A stretch of DNA of 64,000 nt from Guillardia theta CCMP2712 (GCF_000315625.1 NW_005434580.1:209648-273647); one strand, 5' to 3'; positions 1 to 12,180 are shown, counted from the first letter of the stretch. The notes: generated by a model from the letters alone, not told the origin. Made by a program: numbers and translations.

Positions 1-3000
1 ACGGGAGGGCTACAATTAGATCATTTGATATGTAATAATATATTATATGGTGGTGCCTCCCTAAATTTGAATAATCAAACAGTCAGCACAGAACAAAGCC
101 TATCAACAAATAATAATATACGACGGAGCTTAACCATTAACAATGAACCAGCCAAGACAGACATCAAAGATTTATTTGATTCAGCAGATAGACAAGGAAT
201 ACTAAAGATATATTTTGATGAAGCACAACAAAGATATGTTTCTACAATTGAAACGTTTCAGCTAAATTTTAAGAACACAAAAGACGGGGATGTTACCATA
301 ACTCTAAATAATTATAATAGTCAAGATATAACACTAAAAGATGGAATTCAAGGCCCTCAAGGCCCGCAAGGCCCGCAAGGAAGCACCGGACCACAGGGAA
401 GCACCGGACCACAGGGAAGCACCGGACCACAGGGAAGCACCGGACCAAAGGGTGATAGGGGCACGAACGCCGGTCAAATCATATTTAAAAATTATGATGG
501 AACGGTTGAATTAGCAAAAATCGGCGATTCTAATGTTTCAAGTGCCTCAATCAATATTCCAAAAGGAACAAATGCCGGAGAGTTGAAATTTTATAATGCT
601 GATGGGACTGAATTAATAGGAAAAATTGGAGATGCCAATGTTTCGAGTGCTTCAATTAATCTGCCAGCAGTTGGCCCAAGGGGTTACGCCGGTGTGAATG
701 CTGGACAGCTTAAATTTTATAATTCAGATGGCTCGACATTATTAGGTCAAATCGGAGATTCTAATGTATCATCTCAATCAATAAATTTATATAGTGCCGG
801 TGTGAATGCTGGAGAGCTCAAATTTTATAATTCAGATGGCAGTTTATTATTAGGTAAAATCGGAGACCCTAACGTTTCAACTGCTAATATAAATATACCA
901 GCAGGAGAACAAGGCCCTCAAGGCATTCAAGGCATTCAAGGCGTTCAAGGAATTCAAGGAATTCAAGGCGCAACAGGACCAGCCGGCACAAACTGCCCCG
1001 AGATTGTTTTATTAGACAGTCAAAATCATGAGCTTGTGAGATTTGGTGATTCAAGCGTTTCAACTCAAACTGTCATACTTCCAAAGCTATATGACGATAC
1101 AGACACAAGCAATTATCTATACACAAATGAATATATACAACGTCATGAGCTAGAAGATACAAGCAATCTATTATATGAAGATATAGAGCTATATAAATTT
1201 AAACCTATTGATTATCTTGTCAATGATGGAGGAGATATCTTCTTGTTCGATGAATACACAAACAAAACTTACAATACAACAAATTCAGAACTTCAATTGA
1301 CTAATTCAAATAAGTCTGTATCTCTAATATTTGAGGATAAGCAATATGATAATGTCTTGATTACTCCTGAACTTTATAACTTTCAGTACTCGGCCGCAGG
1401 CACAAGTACACTAACACCTACAATATCATATACAGGGCCTACGCCTGAGATAGCTTGGTATAAATTTAACGATGATTTAATAAATGATATAGATTCAATA
1501 ACAACCATAACAATAACAAATGGGGCTTATTCGTTCTCATCAATTACTAATAAACAAGGTAAGAGCTTATCACTAGATAGTAAAAATATAGATGGTTTAT
1601 CTTGGACACGGTGGAACAACGGATATGCTGTATATTCTGGCACTGTTAATTCAACTGGAACAGACACAAATATATCAAATGATTTCAATGTTACAGCTGA
1701 AGAAAATTTTGCAGTTGAATATGTAGGATATTTTTATACAAATTCCTACTCGGGAACTTTCACATTTTACACATCAAGTGATGATGAAAGCTACCTATGG
1801 ATTACATCCGGAGGTACAGAGACAATGGTAGTAAATAATAGTGGAAAGCATGCGACACAAGAAAGAAGCGGCACAATTACTCTAAATTCTTATACATATT
1901 ATCCTATACGTGTTCGTTTCAGTGAGGCAACAGGCGGCAATTCAATTACCGTCAATTTTGCCGCTTCTGGATTGACAAAGACAACAAACGGAAGCGGATT
2001 TTATTATAACAGAATAAACACAAATGTTTCAATACCAGACATCATATATAATGGGTTTCTTACTTTCGCTTTTTGGTTGTATGCTAGGAGTTCTAACAAT
2101 GAAACAATAATTAATTTAAGCGATGGTATAAATAACATAAAATTATATATAATTTCTGGTGTAGTATCTATAAGCATAAATGGCGTTAATGATACAGCAA
2201 CAGGTCAATCGATTGATTTAAATACATGGACACATTATAGCTTGACAATTGGAAATTCAATAAATCTATACAAAAATGGGAATAAATACACGTCTTCACT
2301 CACTAAACCGACCAACACAACATTTAACAAAAATAAATTAGGGTTAAATTCTGATGATTCAGGTTATACATTATTAGCAAATTATCAAGATTTAAGATTT
2401 TACAATAGAGAGCTTTTAGAAATCGATGTTAATTTGATAATTGGATATTCAGGACAAAGAGCCTTAACAGTTCAGAACTTTGCTAAGCCTTACACCAACG
2501 CGCAAATCGATGATAAGATTGATAATATTGTTATCCCAGCTGGCTATAGTGATACAGATGTACAAGCATATCTAACAGCCAATGATTATGTCACATTATC
2601 AGACATACCAGCTGGATATTCTGACACTGACACACAAGCATATTTAACTACAAATAATTATTTAACAAGTGGAACACAATTTATAAGAAGCGTTACAGGC
2701 AATCAATTAGCTTTATCTTTTACACCTTTTACATCAGCAAGTCAATATATACAATCGGTTAATTCATCTTACTTTAGCGTTACAGGCAATCAATTAAGTC
2801 TAAGCTTCACACCTTTAATATCATCAAGTCAATATATACAGTCGGTCAATTCCTCATTTACTGTTACAGGCAATCAATTGAGCTTATCATTTACACCATT
2901 TACATCAGCAAATCAATTTATCCAATCTGTCAATTCTTCTTTTACTGTTACAGGTAACCAATTAGCTTTATCATTTACACCATTTACAAGCTCAGACCAA

Positions 3001-3189
3001 TTTATAAAATCTGTCAATACAAATAATTTATCGGTAAACGCTAGCGGTCAGCTGGATATAATAGCTGTTCCATCAAATTTTATAAGTTCAGTGTCAAACG
3101 ATTTCAATGTATCTTCTGGATTATTAAGCCTAGCTAATAGCTATGTCCTTCAAAGCACTTTTAATGAACTTTTTGGTAGATTGACATGA
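1..3189 (+). CDS. virus-like collagen/PA14/LamG fibre protein, 5' partial
   Basis: Not a recognised named gene. The frame is open from base 1; the first in-frame TTG is at 25 and no ATG occurs until far inside, so the true start lies upstream. Seen: two Gly-X-Y collagen stretches (about residues 106-146 and 293-318, counted from base 25) flanking four to five copies of a roughly 44-residue beta-rich repeat with the core [12 protein letters not shown] and KIGD; a PA14-like domain (about 526-655; [10 protein letters not shown], then a short HATQERSG segment); a LamG/concanavalin-like domain (about 670-807); and a C-terminal array around [10 protein letters not shown] / [12 protein letters not shown] (about 886-1013). 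It is intronless and very AT-rich, unlike everything downstream. Collagen-bearing fibre or tail proteins are known from giant viruses, virophages and polinton-like viruses, so I infer a structural protein of an integrated virus. A bacterial contaminant or chimeric contig end remains possible. Confidence 0.75.
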   Translation, partial: TGGLQLDHLICNNILYGGASLNLNNQTVSTEQSLSTNNNIRRSLTINNEPAKTDIKDLFDSADRQGILKIYFDEAQQRYVSTIETFQLNFKNTKDGDVTITLNNYNSQDITLKDGIQGPQGPQGPQGSTGPQGSTGPQGSTGPQGSTGPKGDRGTNAGQIIFKNYDGTVELAKIGDSNVSSASINIPKGTNAGELKFYNADGTELIGKIGDANVSSASINLPAVGPRGYAGVNAGQLKFYNSDGSTLLGQIGDSNVSSQSINLYSAGVNAGELKFYNSDGSLLLGKIGDPNVSTANINIPAGEQGPQGIQGIQGVQGIQGIQGATGPAGTNCPEIVLLDSQNHELVRFGDSSVSTQTVILPKLYDDTDTSNYLYTNEYIQRHELEDTSNLLYEDIELYKFKPIDYLVNDGGDIFLFDEYTNKTYNTTNSELQLTNSNKSVSLIFEDKQYDNVLITPELYNFQYSAAGTSTLTPTISYTGPTPEIAWYKFNDDLINDIDSITTITITNGAYSFSSITNKQGKSLSLDSKNIDGLSWTRWNNGYAVYSGTVNSTGTDTNISNDFNVTAEENFAVEYVGYFYTNSYSGTFTFYTSSDDESYLWITSGGTETMVVNNSGKHATQERSGTITLNSYTYYPIRVRFSEATGGNSITVNFAASGLTKTTNGSGFYYNRINTNVSIPDIIYNGFLTFAFWLYARSSNNETIINLSDGINNIKLYIISGVVSISINGVNDTATGQSIDLNTWTHYSLTIGNSINLYKNGNKYTSSLTKPTNTTFNKNKLGLNSDDSGYTLLANYQDLRFYNRELLEIDVNLIIGYSGQRALTVQNFAKPYTNAQIDDKIDNIVIPAGYSDTDVQAYLTANDYVTLSDIPAGYSDTDTQAYLTTNNYLTSGTQFIRSVTGNQLALSFTPFTSASQYIQSVNSSYFSVTGNQLSLSFTPLISSSQYIQSVNSSFTVTGNQLSLSFTPFTSANQFIQSVNSSFTVTGNQLALSFTPFTSSDQFIKSVNTNNLSVNASGQLDIIAVPSNFISSVSNDFNVSSGLLSLANSYVLQSTFNELFGRLT

Positions 3190-3269
3190 CAGGAATGACG
3201 GAGGTAATCAGTCATTCTCTTCATTCATTCTCAGATGCTCACGAGCTTCTTAATCCGATCATCATGACT

Positions 3270-6200
3270 TCAGAACTTGGTGCCATCCACACTCGGAACG
3301 TTCCTCTCAACTCCTCGCGTGTCCGGCCCGCTGTAAGTCAGAAGCTGGTACACCCCACCATTGCCCTGGTACCCGGTAAGCAGGACCTTGTGATCCCCAG
3401 CTGAAAGGGTGATGGAGCCGCAAACTTTCCTAGGGGGATGCTCGTAGTCGTTTTCTAAGATCGTCCTGCCGTCCACGTAGACGTAGGAGCCGTCGTCAGA
3501 GGTGGAGCAGAAGGAGTAGGAGCCCTCCTCCGTAACCCGCACCTTGCCGTACACCGCCCATGCGTAGTTGCCTTCAGGGCATGAGGGGATGATCCTGCGG
3601 AGGTCATTTAGGTCGCCGAAGTAGACGGTGGAGATGGTAGCCTTGTCAACAAATTGCAACGAGCTCATGTCGGGCACGCGAGAAAGATAGCTGGAGGCCT
3701 TGTACAGGTACATCGTCCACTTTGATGGGGGAGGGATGGCTGGGAGCGACTCTACGGGTGTGCTGACCATGCGCTGATCCAAGTTCCTTGTGTCTGGACC
3801 CGAGTAGGTGGCGACTTGGTAGGCTTCTCCGCTGCGAAGGAAGCCCTCGATGCGGATGGCAAAGCTGCCGACGGCAAGGCTGATGCTTCCGCACTTTCTC
3901 TGCACGTTGTGCGTGCCGTCATTGCTGGCGACGAGCTGGTTGTCGACGTAGAGGAAGGAGCCGTCCTCGGAGGTGGAGCAGAAGGTGTAGGAACCAGGCC
4001 CTTTGATATCCACCATCCCATAGAAGACCCACGCGAACTGCGAGGAAGGCGTGTCACCGACGATCTGCTTGAAGTCTTGTGTCCTGGTGAAGTACAGGTC
4101 TTGCACGCTGCCCTGCCCTACATAGGTGAGGTAACGCCAGTACGCGTCTGCCATGTTGTAGAGGTCTGCGCCTTTGAACACCCGCAGAGTCCACGAGGAG
4201 GCCGCTGGCTTTTGTGGAGCCCAGGCGGAGGAGCAAGTGAGGTAGCGCAAGACGTTGCCAGTGTCAGGCCCGGCGTACTGAGCGATGAGGGAGGCGTCGC
4301 CCTCGTACTTGAAGCCTGTCAGGAAGACCGTGTGCGATCCCTTGCTCAGCTCCAGCTCGCCGCACTCCTGCCGGGCCCCATGCGACCCGTCGTTGTCAAC
4401 CACCAGAACCTCCTTGACGTACAGGAGTGACCCCTCGTTGGACGTCACGCACATCCTGTATGTTCCTGCCGCCCCCACGCTGAGCTTACCATACACGGCC
4501 CACACGTAGTTGTACTCGGGCGTTGAGGGTACGATACTCTGAAATTCACTCCTGTCGTAGAAGTTGATGTACTCGCTGTTTCCTTGCCCCACAAACTGCA
4601 GCAGGCCCAATGCTGGCGTGTAGTCGAGCTTAGACACGTGGCTCTGGTAGATGCGGACGAGGAACGAGGAGGATGGCTTGTTAGGAAGGTTCGGCAAGTT
4701 GCCAGCAGAGGATCCCAGACTTTTGACGAGCAGCTCAGCTCCTCCTGTGTCAGGCCCACTGTATCTCAGCTCAGCATGCAGGCGGCCAGAGCCCACGAAG
4801 CCCTCGAGCGTCAGCTCGTGCGAGCCAGCGTCCAGCTGGGTAACAGCGCACTCGCGATGCTCCGTGTGCTCCCCGTTGTTCTCGACGAGCAGGCGGCCTG
4901 CCAGCAGGACGCGCGAGCCGTCGGAGGAGGTGGTACAGATCTGGTAGTCCCCAGCCTTCACCACCAGCAGTGAACCATAGAAGATCCAGAGGACGTTGTT
5001 TGTGGGCGTGTTGGGGATAAGGGATTGAAGCTCGCTCATGTCCTCCATGTCCACCTCTTCCAGTCCTGTCTGCTCACCTATCATCTTGACCATCGGGACA
5101 TCAGGGATTTGCTGCCAACAGCCGTCAGAAGTAGCGCCCCTCCCTCCTCCTTCCCTCTCTTTGTCCTGGAACCCCGCCCCCCCCCCATCCCCTTCCTCTC
5201 TTCGCCCTCTCTCTCTCCATCCTGTCCTCCCTGTCCTCCCTCTCACATGAAGAGCCTTGGGGGAGCTAAAGGTTCGAACTCCCCAGTCTGATTCCATCGG
5301 TTCTTTGGGCAGGTTTCCTGTCGCGTCTTCACTTCTCAAGAGCATGAAGTTCTCGCCAGTGTCATGACCCCTGCATCATCGATCAGCAGCTCGCACCAGC
5401 ACAAGGGCTGCCTCACTTCCAGAACGCATGCAGCACGAAGTTCCCTGTGCTCAAGAAGCCGCGGACCTCCACTGGCACCAGACCGTTCGAGACTTCGTAA
5501 GTACCGCACACGTGCTTTTCCTCGTGCCTCCCGTCGTTGTCCACCACCAAGTTACCGTCGATCCACAGCTGGGAGCTGACAGGCAAGTCAGCGAGGATCG
5601 TGAGGTTCGCAAGCACCTACCCGTCCGAAGAGGTTGTGCACCACTGGTACTCGCCTCCCCTCTGCACCAGGACGTTGCCGTAGAAGATGGCCATGAAGTT
5701 GGAGGAGGGAAGATGTTCGAAGTACTTGAGCTGATGTCAGCATCGCAGCAAGCATGTCAAGGATTCTAAGGACCTTGCGAAGTTCGCTGGTGCCCTGGAA
5801 GTTGATGTAGGGGATGGTAGTACTTCCAATATGGTATAGAGCCAGCAGGGAAGGCATGTATTGTAAGGTGTCGTCGGCTTCGTAGAAGCGGACAGTCCAG
5901 CTCGAGCGAGGCCTCTTGACAGCGCTGGTGATCTTAGAGAAGACAAGTCAGGCCGTTGGAGAACAGAGAGGGCGAGACGAACCAGCATCGACTTTGCGCG
6001 ATCCTTCCAGCCTTCCCAAGACAAGCAGTTGATGTCTCTAGGGCCTACGTAGGTGATCTTGTTGCCTTGGAAGTACTTGTCAGAGAACAGAGTGACCTGC
6101 AGGTGTGTTAGGCGAGAAGGTGGATGACAGCGGCGACCGAAAATTTCTCAGGGATGGAGAGGGAGGCAATTTCGTTGGGGTTCAGCTTGCACTCGTGCAA

Positions 6201-7879
6201 GCAGCACATCTCCTGATTGTCATCGCATTCCCCGTTGTCAAATCTCTCCCACTCCCCTTGACGCATGCTCTGAGACCAGGAAGGCTCTTCTTCGGGATCC
6301 AACGGATCCAAGCAGCTTCCTCTGACAACAACCTTGTCCTCCTTGTAGCTGCAGCAATGATTATCACCCTTTCCCTTGTTCTTGTCCCTCACCTCTCGAC
6401 GCATTTGTCGGGGATGTAGCATTCCTCTCGCAAGTGCCGGACAGTCTTGAAGATCGGCCTCACGTTCTTGCGCTCTCCCTGTACGAGTGTCAGCCCTGTG
6501 TCAAGCAGGTCATCGTTACCAGTTGGTCGTTATTCAGTCCCCAGCAGCACACGCCGACATCGTCTGAATGCGTACACTCCTCGCCTCCACATGACTTTGG
6601 ACAGTCGCCGATGTCCAGCTCTGATCCGGCGCCTGCAAGAACGTGAGCAGCAGAGACAACCTTGCTAGGCGATACAAGCAACGTGGGAGAGCCATATGGG
6701 TCCTTGTCCTCCTCCCTTCTTGATGGCCTTTCCTCCTTCCTCAAACCCAAGGCTACGACACACCACTTGGGCCGACAGCTGCGTGAAGCCGTACAGGCAG
6801 ACGGTTCCCCAAACCTGGGCAGGAGAGCGTCAGACGCTAGCGGGAACGAGGGGTCAACTCACTCCGTTGTAGTGCGTCTCGAGTCGACAAGAGCTGAAGT
6901 CACAGTCCACCAGCCTCGTCCATGCGTCGCCCCCCCCCGGGCAGAAGTACCGCCCGGGGGTCCAGCCGTCATCTGCCGGGGCTTCGCCAGCGAGTGAGTG
7001 CGGGCGCGAGGCAAGGACGGGTTGCTCACCAGAGCCCTGCAGCCCGTCAGCCCCAGAGGGGCCCGAGATGCCGTTCGGGCCGATCAAGCCCTCTTGTCCT
7101 CGGTCACCTTGGCCATGGTCAGGGGGAGCTGGGAGTCTTGCCGTCTTGTTACCGTCAAGACCCATCGGCCCTTGCTCTCCGGGCCCTCCCATGACCCCCG
7201 GAGGTCCCTGGATGCCCCGCGGTCCTTGCGGACCGCTTGCTCCGTCAAGTCCGTTCAGGCCAGGGTTACCATTCATTCCTGGTAGAGATTAGCTGGGGTT
7301 AGACCAGCGGTGGTACGGCCTCCTTACCTGGTAGGCCGGGTGGTCCACTAGGAAGTGAAGTCATTCAACAAGAAGAGGCCGCGCAGGGTGACTTACGGGA
7401 GCCCTTGGATCTCGTGATATTGTGCCTTGATGTCATCAGATTCCTTGGTGTTGAACTCTACAACCTCCCTCTTGACATCTGAGACCGTGGAGGCGACGTA
7501 CTCTTTCAGCCCTTTCTCCGCAGCGTCGAGATTCTCCGACATCTTCAGCGACTTTGTCAAGGCTGACTTCAACCTGACAGACGCGCCTGAGCTCATCGAA
7601 ACATTCTGCTCTTTCATTCTCTCACCTCTTCATCCTGCGTTTCGATTGACTCTCCTCTTGCATGAACGCCTTCGGAATCACAGGCGACTGGTCAGCGTCG
7701 GAGATTCCTGCGAACGTGTTCTGCATGTCCCCTGACATCCCGTTGCTGATCCCCAGCAACTCGAATGCCTTCTTCGAACCAGTCGCCGCCATGAGCACCA
7801 GCCCGGCGAGGACGAGCATCCCGATGGCTGCGACGGCTCGCTGCCGTCCAAACGCCATGAAAGCGATGGCCTGCTCCAA
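3270..7879 (-). CDS. signal-anchored collagen/PA14-repeat surface protein (multi-exon)
   Basis: Reading 5' to 3' on the minus strand: an N-terminal hydrophobic segment (7879-7800, AAIGMLVLAGLVLMA), probably a signal anchor; a coiled-coil exon (7617-7393); a collagen region in which exon 7393-7617 joins a 20-nt exon (7328-7347) and then 7030-7278 with the Gly-X-Y register kept across both introns; Cys-rich segments (about 6950-6870, 6680-6490, 6420-6110); and about five PA14-type domains. One is split over 6090-5413; four lie in one long exon (5110-3270) and end in YSGPDT or YAGPDT about every 475 nt. Each PA14 unit has the SxDGS..Y.D core and a conserved Cys pair. PA14 domains bind carbohydrate in many secreted proteins, so a cell-surface adhesin or coat role is inferred. 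The junctions near 7620, 5350 and 5600-5760 are not resolved, so a frameshift there is possible. Confidence 0.75.
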
Positions 7880-9108
7880 GAGGCGTCATGACCCCAATTG
7901 ACACGGTCCCACCACCCGCACCCAGAGTTTTCTCCTACTACCCACCTTAAAATCCTTAAATGAACCCCTATTTACTCACCCCCTGTACACCACCACCCCA
8001 CTGTTTTTTCACCCCCCACCCACTCTTCTCCTCTCAACCATTCGCCTAAAAAAAAAAGCCTAGACTGGGTATCAATGAATCCATTTCCAACCCCCCATTT
8101 CCCCTTGGAGTACCCCCACTTGGGAGGCCTTGTCGTCTAGAGGGGCACAAAGAGTCATATCAAGCAGTCATAAGCACCCCTGCTCCTCACCTCCCACTAT
8201 GAGATTTCAAATAGGCGTGTAAAAAGATTTGTGAGAGTTCTAGAGTACCCACCTCTCATCTAACCCTCTGGCAATGGTACAATGAGGGGTCACGCATGCC
8301 ATCCTCATATTCGCAGTTCCACCCCGGGCCTGGGTGACCGCAGTACGGTAGCCCGTGGTTGCCACCGCGCGGCATATTCACCGGGCCAGTGCTGGAGCCG
8401 GGAGTCCCTTGACAGTGCCAGGCTATATGAGAATGCAACATGCACGCCGAGTACGGTAGATGAGGCCGGGCTGAGGGAAAGGACGGAGGCGACAGCGGCT
8501 TCGCTTCCTGACGGACTGTTCGGGCCTTCGCTCTCCTCCTCCCCCCGGGCCCGACTTGACATCCCGGCCGATGGCCCGGCCCGTTTGACCGACCGAGACC
8601 GAAGGGTAAAGGTGTAGAGGGAGGAGGAAGGTGGGGTACAAAACGAGGGGAAATTAGGGGGTGGATGCAGGTATCTAAAAAGTTTTAAATTTCCACAAGT
8701 TTATTTTGGCATGTTGACTAATATTTCGTTATTCAATTTGAAATCTTTGGAATCTTACAAGAAAGTTTCATCCCTTTCGCCGAAATCGGGACCGCAGAAC
8801 TAGAACTAACTCCTCATGGCTGCGGGAGCTGTAGCCTGGGAGAGGGAGGAGGGAGGCAGGACAGGCAGCCAGAAGCCAGGAACGAAGGGCCGAAATGGAT
8901 GGAGGGATAGAAGTATGGAGGGAGTATGGGAATAAGGAGGAGGAAGAAGCAGAAGACAAGTTGATGCCAGAAGAGAAGAGAAGAGGGGAGAACAAGGGAA
9001 AGAAAGGATCCGTTTTTCTGGATTGATAATAAGGTCTTGCTTACTGATTGCAATCGTAGGAAGGCCTATACGTCAGTACGGATAGCAGGGTTTTGAGAAG
9101 GTCCCATC
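7880..9108. other. intergenic, GC-rich block inside
   Basis: No gene supported. 7900-8060 is rich in ACCC runs. 8270-8640 contains a GC-rich, partly palindromic block (GGCCCGGCC-type words) resembling those near 23.7, 47.1 and 59.4-60.0 kb. 8640-8770 is AT-rich and 8830-9000 is purine-rich. The CHMP4 promoter must lie just upstream of 9109. Confidence 0.5.
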
Positions 9109-10425
9109 ATGAGATTATTTGGCAAGAAGAAAGATACGCAATCAAAGGTGAGCTTGGAATGACGTGAACGGTAAAAGCGCTGACTTCCTCCCTTCAGGGC
9201 GGTGTCTCTCCAGAGGATGCGATCAAGAGACTGAACGAGACAGCTGAGGTGATAGACACCATTGAGTAGAGGGTGATAGAACACTGATGCAAATGTTCGG
9301 GCAGATGTTGCGCAAACGACAAGCGTTCTTGCAACACCAAATCGACGGCGAAACGGAGCAGATTAAGAAGCTCTTGAAGGTGAAAGCGAGAGGATAAGGG
9401 ATGTTGAGATGTTTCTCAAGCATGGAATCATTATCAGGAGAAGAAGGATCCAAACAATCGGAAAAAGGCTCAAACTGTCTTGAAGAAGAGAAAGTTGAAA
9501 GAGGTTTATCGTTAAACCGCGTCCTGCTTCTGCGGTAAACTCCTATGCAGAAATCGGTGGATACTCTTGAACGGCAAATTATGAACCTGGAAACTCAAGT
9601 TCTAAGTAAGACATGAAAGATTTTGTCTCAGACTTGAACCATTGACTTCAACATACTTTCAGCTCTACAAGAAGCGGTCGTTGGTGTAGACGGATATAAG
9701 GCACAGAGAGTGTTTACGGACGCCATGAAGAAAATCCACGAGGGCATGTACGAACCTCAAGGAGGAGGGGCGGATCGAGTCGTGATCCTTTGCCTGACAG
9801 GAGCATTGATGATGTTGAGGAGCAAAACATGGATGTTCAGGAGCAGGTAAAGATTGCCTTGCCATGACGGTCTTGGTTGGGTTACTTTGAGGCTACCAGC
9901 TGCAAATTGCAAGCGAAATATCGGAAGCACTAGCAAATCCGGTTGGGGGACAAGAGTTTGACGAGGTTGTCGACTTGACTCAGAGAAGAGGGAAGGAGGA
10001 GATGATTCGATTTGCAGGATGAGCTCAACGCGGAGCTAGAGGAGTTGGAGCAGGAAGAGATGGACAAGGAGGTGATAGTAGCAACCTTTGCGTCCCCTGT
10101 TGCTGTGTCTTCCAGAACCCACGCATCCTTGCCATGTTTGCCCTGTTTGGTATCCAGATTCCTCACCTTGTTTTCGCAGCTCACTGAAGTCTCTGTGGGG
10201 GATCTCGAGCTGGACGAGACGGCGATGCCTGCTGCGCCGAAAGGTCTTTGCCGTTGTCTCGTTCCTTCTCTAACTCATGTGGATGTAGGAAAACCCATCC
10301 TCATGCCTGCACCTGCACAAGGTAAAGTCGTGCTCTCCGAGCCCTGTGTGCCCCTGACAAGAGCATGTGCAGCCGAAGACGAGGAGGACCGCCAGCTGCA
10401 AGAGCTCATGGAGAGCATGCAGTAG
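9109..10425 (+). CDS. CHMP4: ESCRT-III subunit CHMP4/SNF7 (Vps32)
   Basis: Twelve exons assemble in frame: 9109-9147, 9198-9248, 9305-9379, 9438-9503, 9551-9605, 9663-9747, 9801-9846, 9900-9965, 10018-10071, 10180-10243, 10289-10321, 10373-10425. This gives 228 residues, the usual length of the family, and all introns are GT-AG. The product begins MRLFGKKKD, has the Snf7 core (basic helix 1-2 with ETAEMLRKRQAFL), then IDDVEEQNMDVQEQ, the conserved NPVGGQEFDEDEL and acidic ELEELEQEEMDKE, and ends in a short amphipathic tail (QLQELMESMQ) where family members bind Bro1/ALIX or Vps4. Known role: polymerises on endosomal and other membranes to drive inward budding and scission. The intron sizes (about 45-110 nt) are a useful guide to splicing elsewhere in this window. 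Confidence 0.95.
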
Positions 10426-10734
10426 TCGAGGGCGAGAGCTTTATGTCCTTTTTGATGGAATTGGTGTACAATCTTACAATCAACCGTTGTTCCTTCGCGC
10501 ACTCCCTTACGGACAGAGCGTCTCAAGGCACTCTCAAGGCGCCAGCGAGGTCGTTGGGGGTCAGACGGAGTCAGCTCTGCAGTCTTGAGAGAAACGTCAC
10601 GTAGGGCCTCTTTGGGCGTCCTCCTCCTCCTTGTCAAGTTCTGTTGGGGAAAGCATCGTACTTGCATCCTGCAACTTTCTTGCTGCTCCTGCTCCTGCTT
10701 CCTCCCTTGGCCTCTCCAGTTCAAGATGTGATCA
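10426..10734. other. CHMP4 3' flank
   Basis: No gene supported. Likely the CHMP4 3' untranslated region, with a T/C-rich tract at 10680-10720 just before the uncertain frame starting at 10735. Confidence 0.4.
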
Positions 10735-11102
10735 TGGCGGCGCCTACTGTTATGAACATCACTCCAGCCATCATCCGCAGTACACTCCCGAAGGGCATCT
10801 TGGCCCTGCGAGCATGTAAGGGAGGAAGTGTACAGGGTAGGCCATAGTCACCGCTTCGAAGCCTTGAACAGCCTTCCATGAGCCCAGGTAAGGAGGGCAA
10901 GCATCGAGCAATCTGTACATTTCAAGAGCGTCAGGATGTGGTGGGGTGTTACAATCCTTGCTCACAAGTTGTCAACTTGACCCCCTGCCATGTCGTCACT
11001 CCGGGAGACGAGGCACAGGGACTTACCGTTGCAGATCTGTCAATGGTGGGGAAGCGATTGTATGATATGCTCAGAAGCACGCCTGTAGGGATGGAAAAAT
11101 GA
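10735..11102 (+). CDS. uncertain small hypothetical gene
   Basis: Not recognised. An ATG at 10735 opens a 27-residue stretch (MAAPTVMNITPAIIR..) ending at a possible donor near 10816. A second open stretch, 10967-11102, encodes VVNLTPCHVVTPGDEAQG and ends in DMLRSTPVGMEK with a stop at 11102. I could not join the two in frame with a convincing acceptor. The opposite strand has competing open frames with donor/acceptor signals that suit the minus-strand gene ending here, so one of the two readings is probably a shadow. Confidence 0.2.
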
Positions 11103-11902
11103 GGCTGTACATAGGGGAGGGAGGGAGAGGGAGAGGGAGAGGGAGAGGGAGAGAGGAGAGGGGAGAGGGGAGAGGGGAGAGGGGAGAGGGGAGAGGGGAG
11201 AGGGGAGAGGGGAGAGGGGAGAGCGGGAGGAAGGGAGGAAGGGAGGAGGGAGGAGTGACGGAGAAGGTAAGAGAAAATACAACGAGCAAGAAGATCCGAG
11301 TAAGAGAGTAAGGGAGGGGGGGGGGAGGAAGGAGACCCAACAACCTTGGCTTGCAAACGCCGTGATCACAGGCTCTGTCGACAGGTCGCCCCAGTTCGGA
11401 TGCGAGCTGGTCCCGATGCACAACAACCCCAGGGACCCAAGAAGGAAGGAGCGGGAGAAAGGGTAGAGGTCCTGGTAGTCCAGGCTTGTTATCAAGGAGA
11501 GCAGCTCCGACCCTCCACTCCTGGCTAGCTCCATGAGGTCAAGGCAGCGGCGCCTCAAGTATTCCGAGGAAGCAGAAAGAACTCCAGCACAATACTGCCC
11601 TGTGCGCCAGACGTAGGACTGAATGACATTGTGGGCAGAGTCCTTGGAAAAGTCCTCCCTCACTTGCAACACAAGATGGTTCAGACCCGTCCAAGAAGAT
11701 CGTAGGAACGTGGCGAACTGCAGGAGACGGGGCAGCACGCAGCATGGCGGCACAGCAGGAGAAACTTCGTCAGCAAGGGGGGGCGGGGCGGTATCAGTGG
11801 TAAGTTTACCCGGGTGAAGTGCAGGTGAAGCTCGGATATCCTCCTCTCCATCATCCATCCTAGCAAGAATTCAGCCGCCATGGTGCGAATAAACGCGAAC
11901 AT
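11028..11902 (-). CDS. hypothetical protein, at least three exons
   Basis: Not recognised. First exon about 11902-11812 (MFAFIRTMAAEFLLGWMMER..). The second, 11731-11345, follows a clear CTGCAG acceptor and starts FATFLRSSWTGLNHL, continuing as a Leu-rich, probably helical segment. A third, about 11102-11028, follows a pyrimidine-rich acceptor. The intron between exons two and three contains the GGGAGA-type repeat. The gene may continue to about 10771, where the same strand stays open (PDALEMYRLLDACPPYLG). It is divergent from GPN3, and the repeat-rich 11.9-12.6 kb interval would be their shared upstream region. Confidence 0.4.
11115..11230. repeat. GGGAGA/GGGGAGA purine minisatellite
   Basis: Perfect or near-perfect tandem copies of GGGAGA, then of the longer GAGGGGA unit, lying in an intron of the minus-strand gene; on that strand the tract is a long polypyrimidine run before the acceptor. 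Confidence 0.85.
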
Positions 11903-12044
11903 GTCTTACCATATGCGCGGGAAAGGTGCTCGTAAACCTTGCCATGGAACGAGGCCGTCAAGCTTCACGAAGCGGCAGCTTATCGCAACTCACCCATGTG
12001 GAAGCTAGCGTCGCTTGTCTTAGGATCGGAGCCACAGCTTCTGC

Positions 12045-12093
12045 GAATCCTGCTCCTTCTCCTGCTCCCGCTCCTGCTCCCGCTCCTGCTCCC

Positions 12094-12124
<31 letters not shown>

Positions 12125-12180
12125 ATGCACCTGCTGTGCCTGCACCTGAACTTGCTTCTGCTGCTGCTGCTGCTGCTGCT
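12045..12180. repeat. GCTCCT/GCTCCC hexanucleotide tract
   Basis: Imperfect tandem hexamers followed by GCT triplets at 12155-12180. Confidence 0.85.

Noticed and set aside
3816-4430. 204-codon plus-strand frame across the PA14 exon
   Set aside because: It is the antisense of conserved PA14 domains; the minus strand shows the SxDG and YSGPDT motifs repeated four times.
5255-5290. GGTTCGAACTCC, a possible tRNA T-arm
   Set aside because: No acceptor stem, D-arm or anticodon arm pairs around it.
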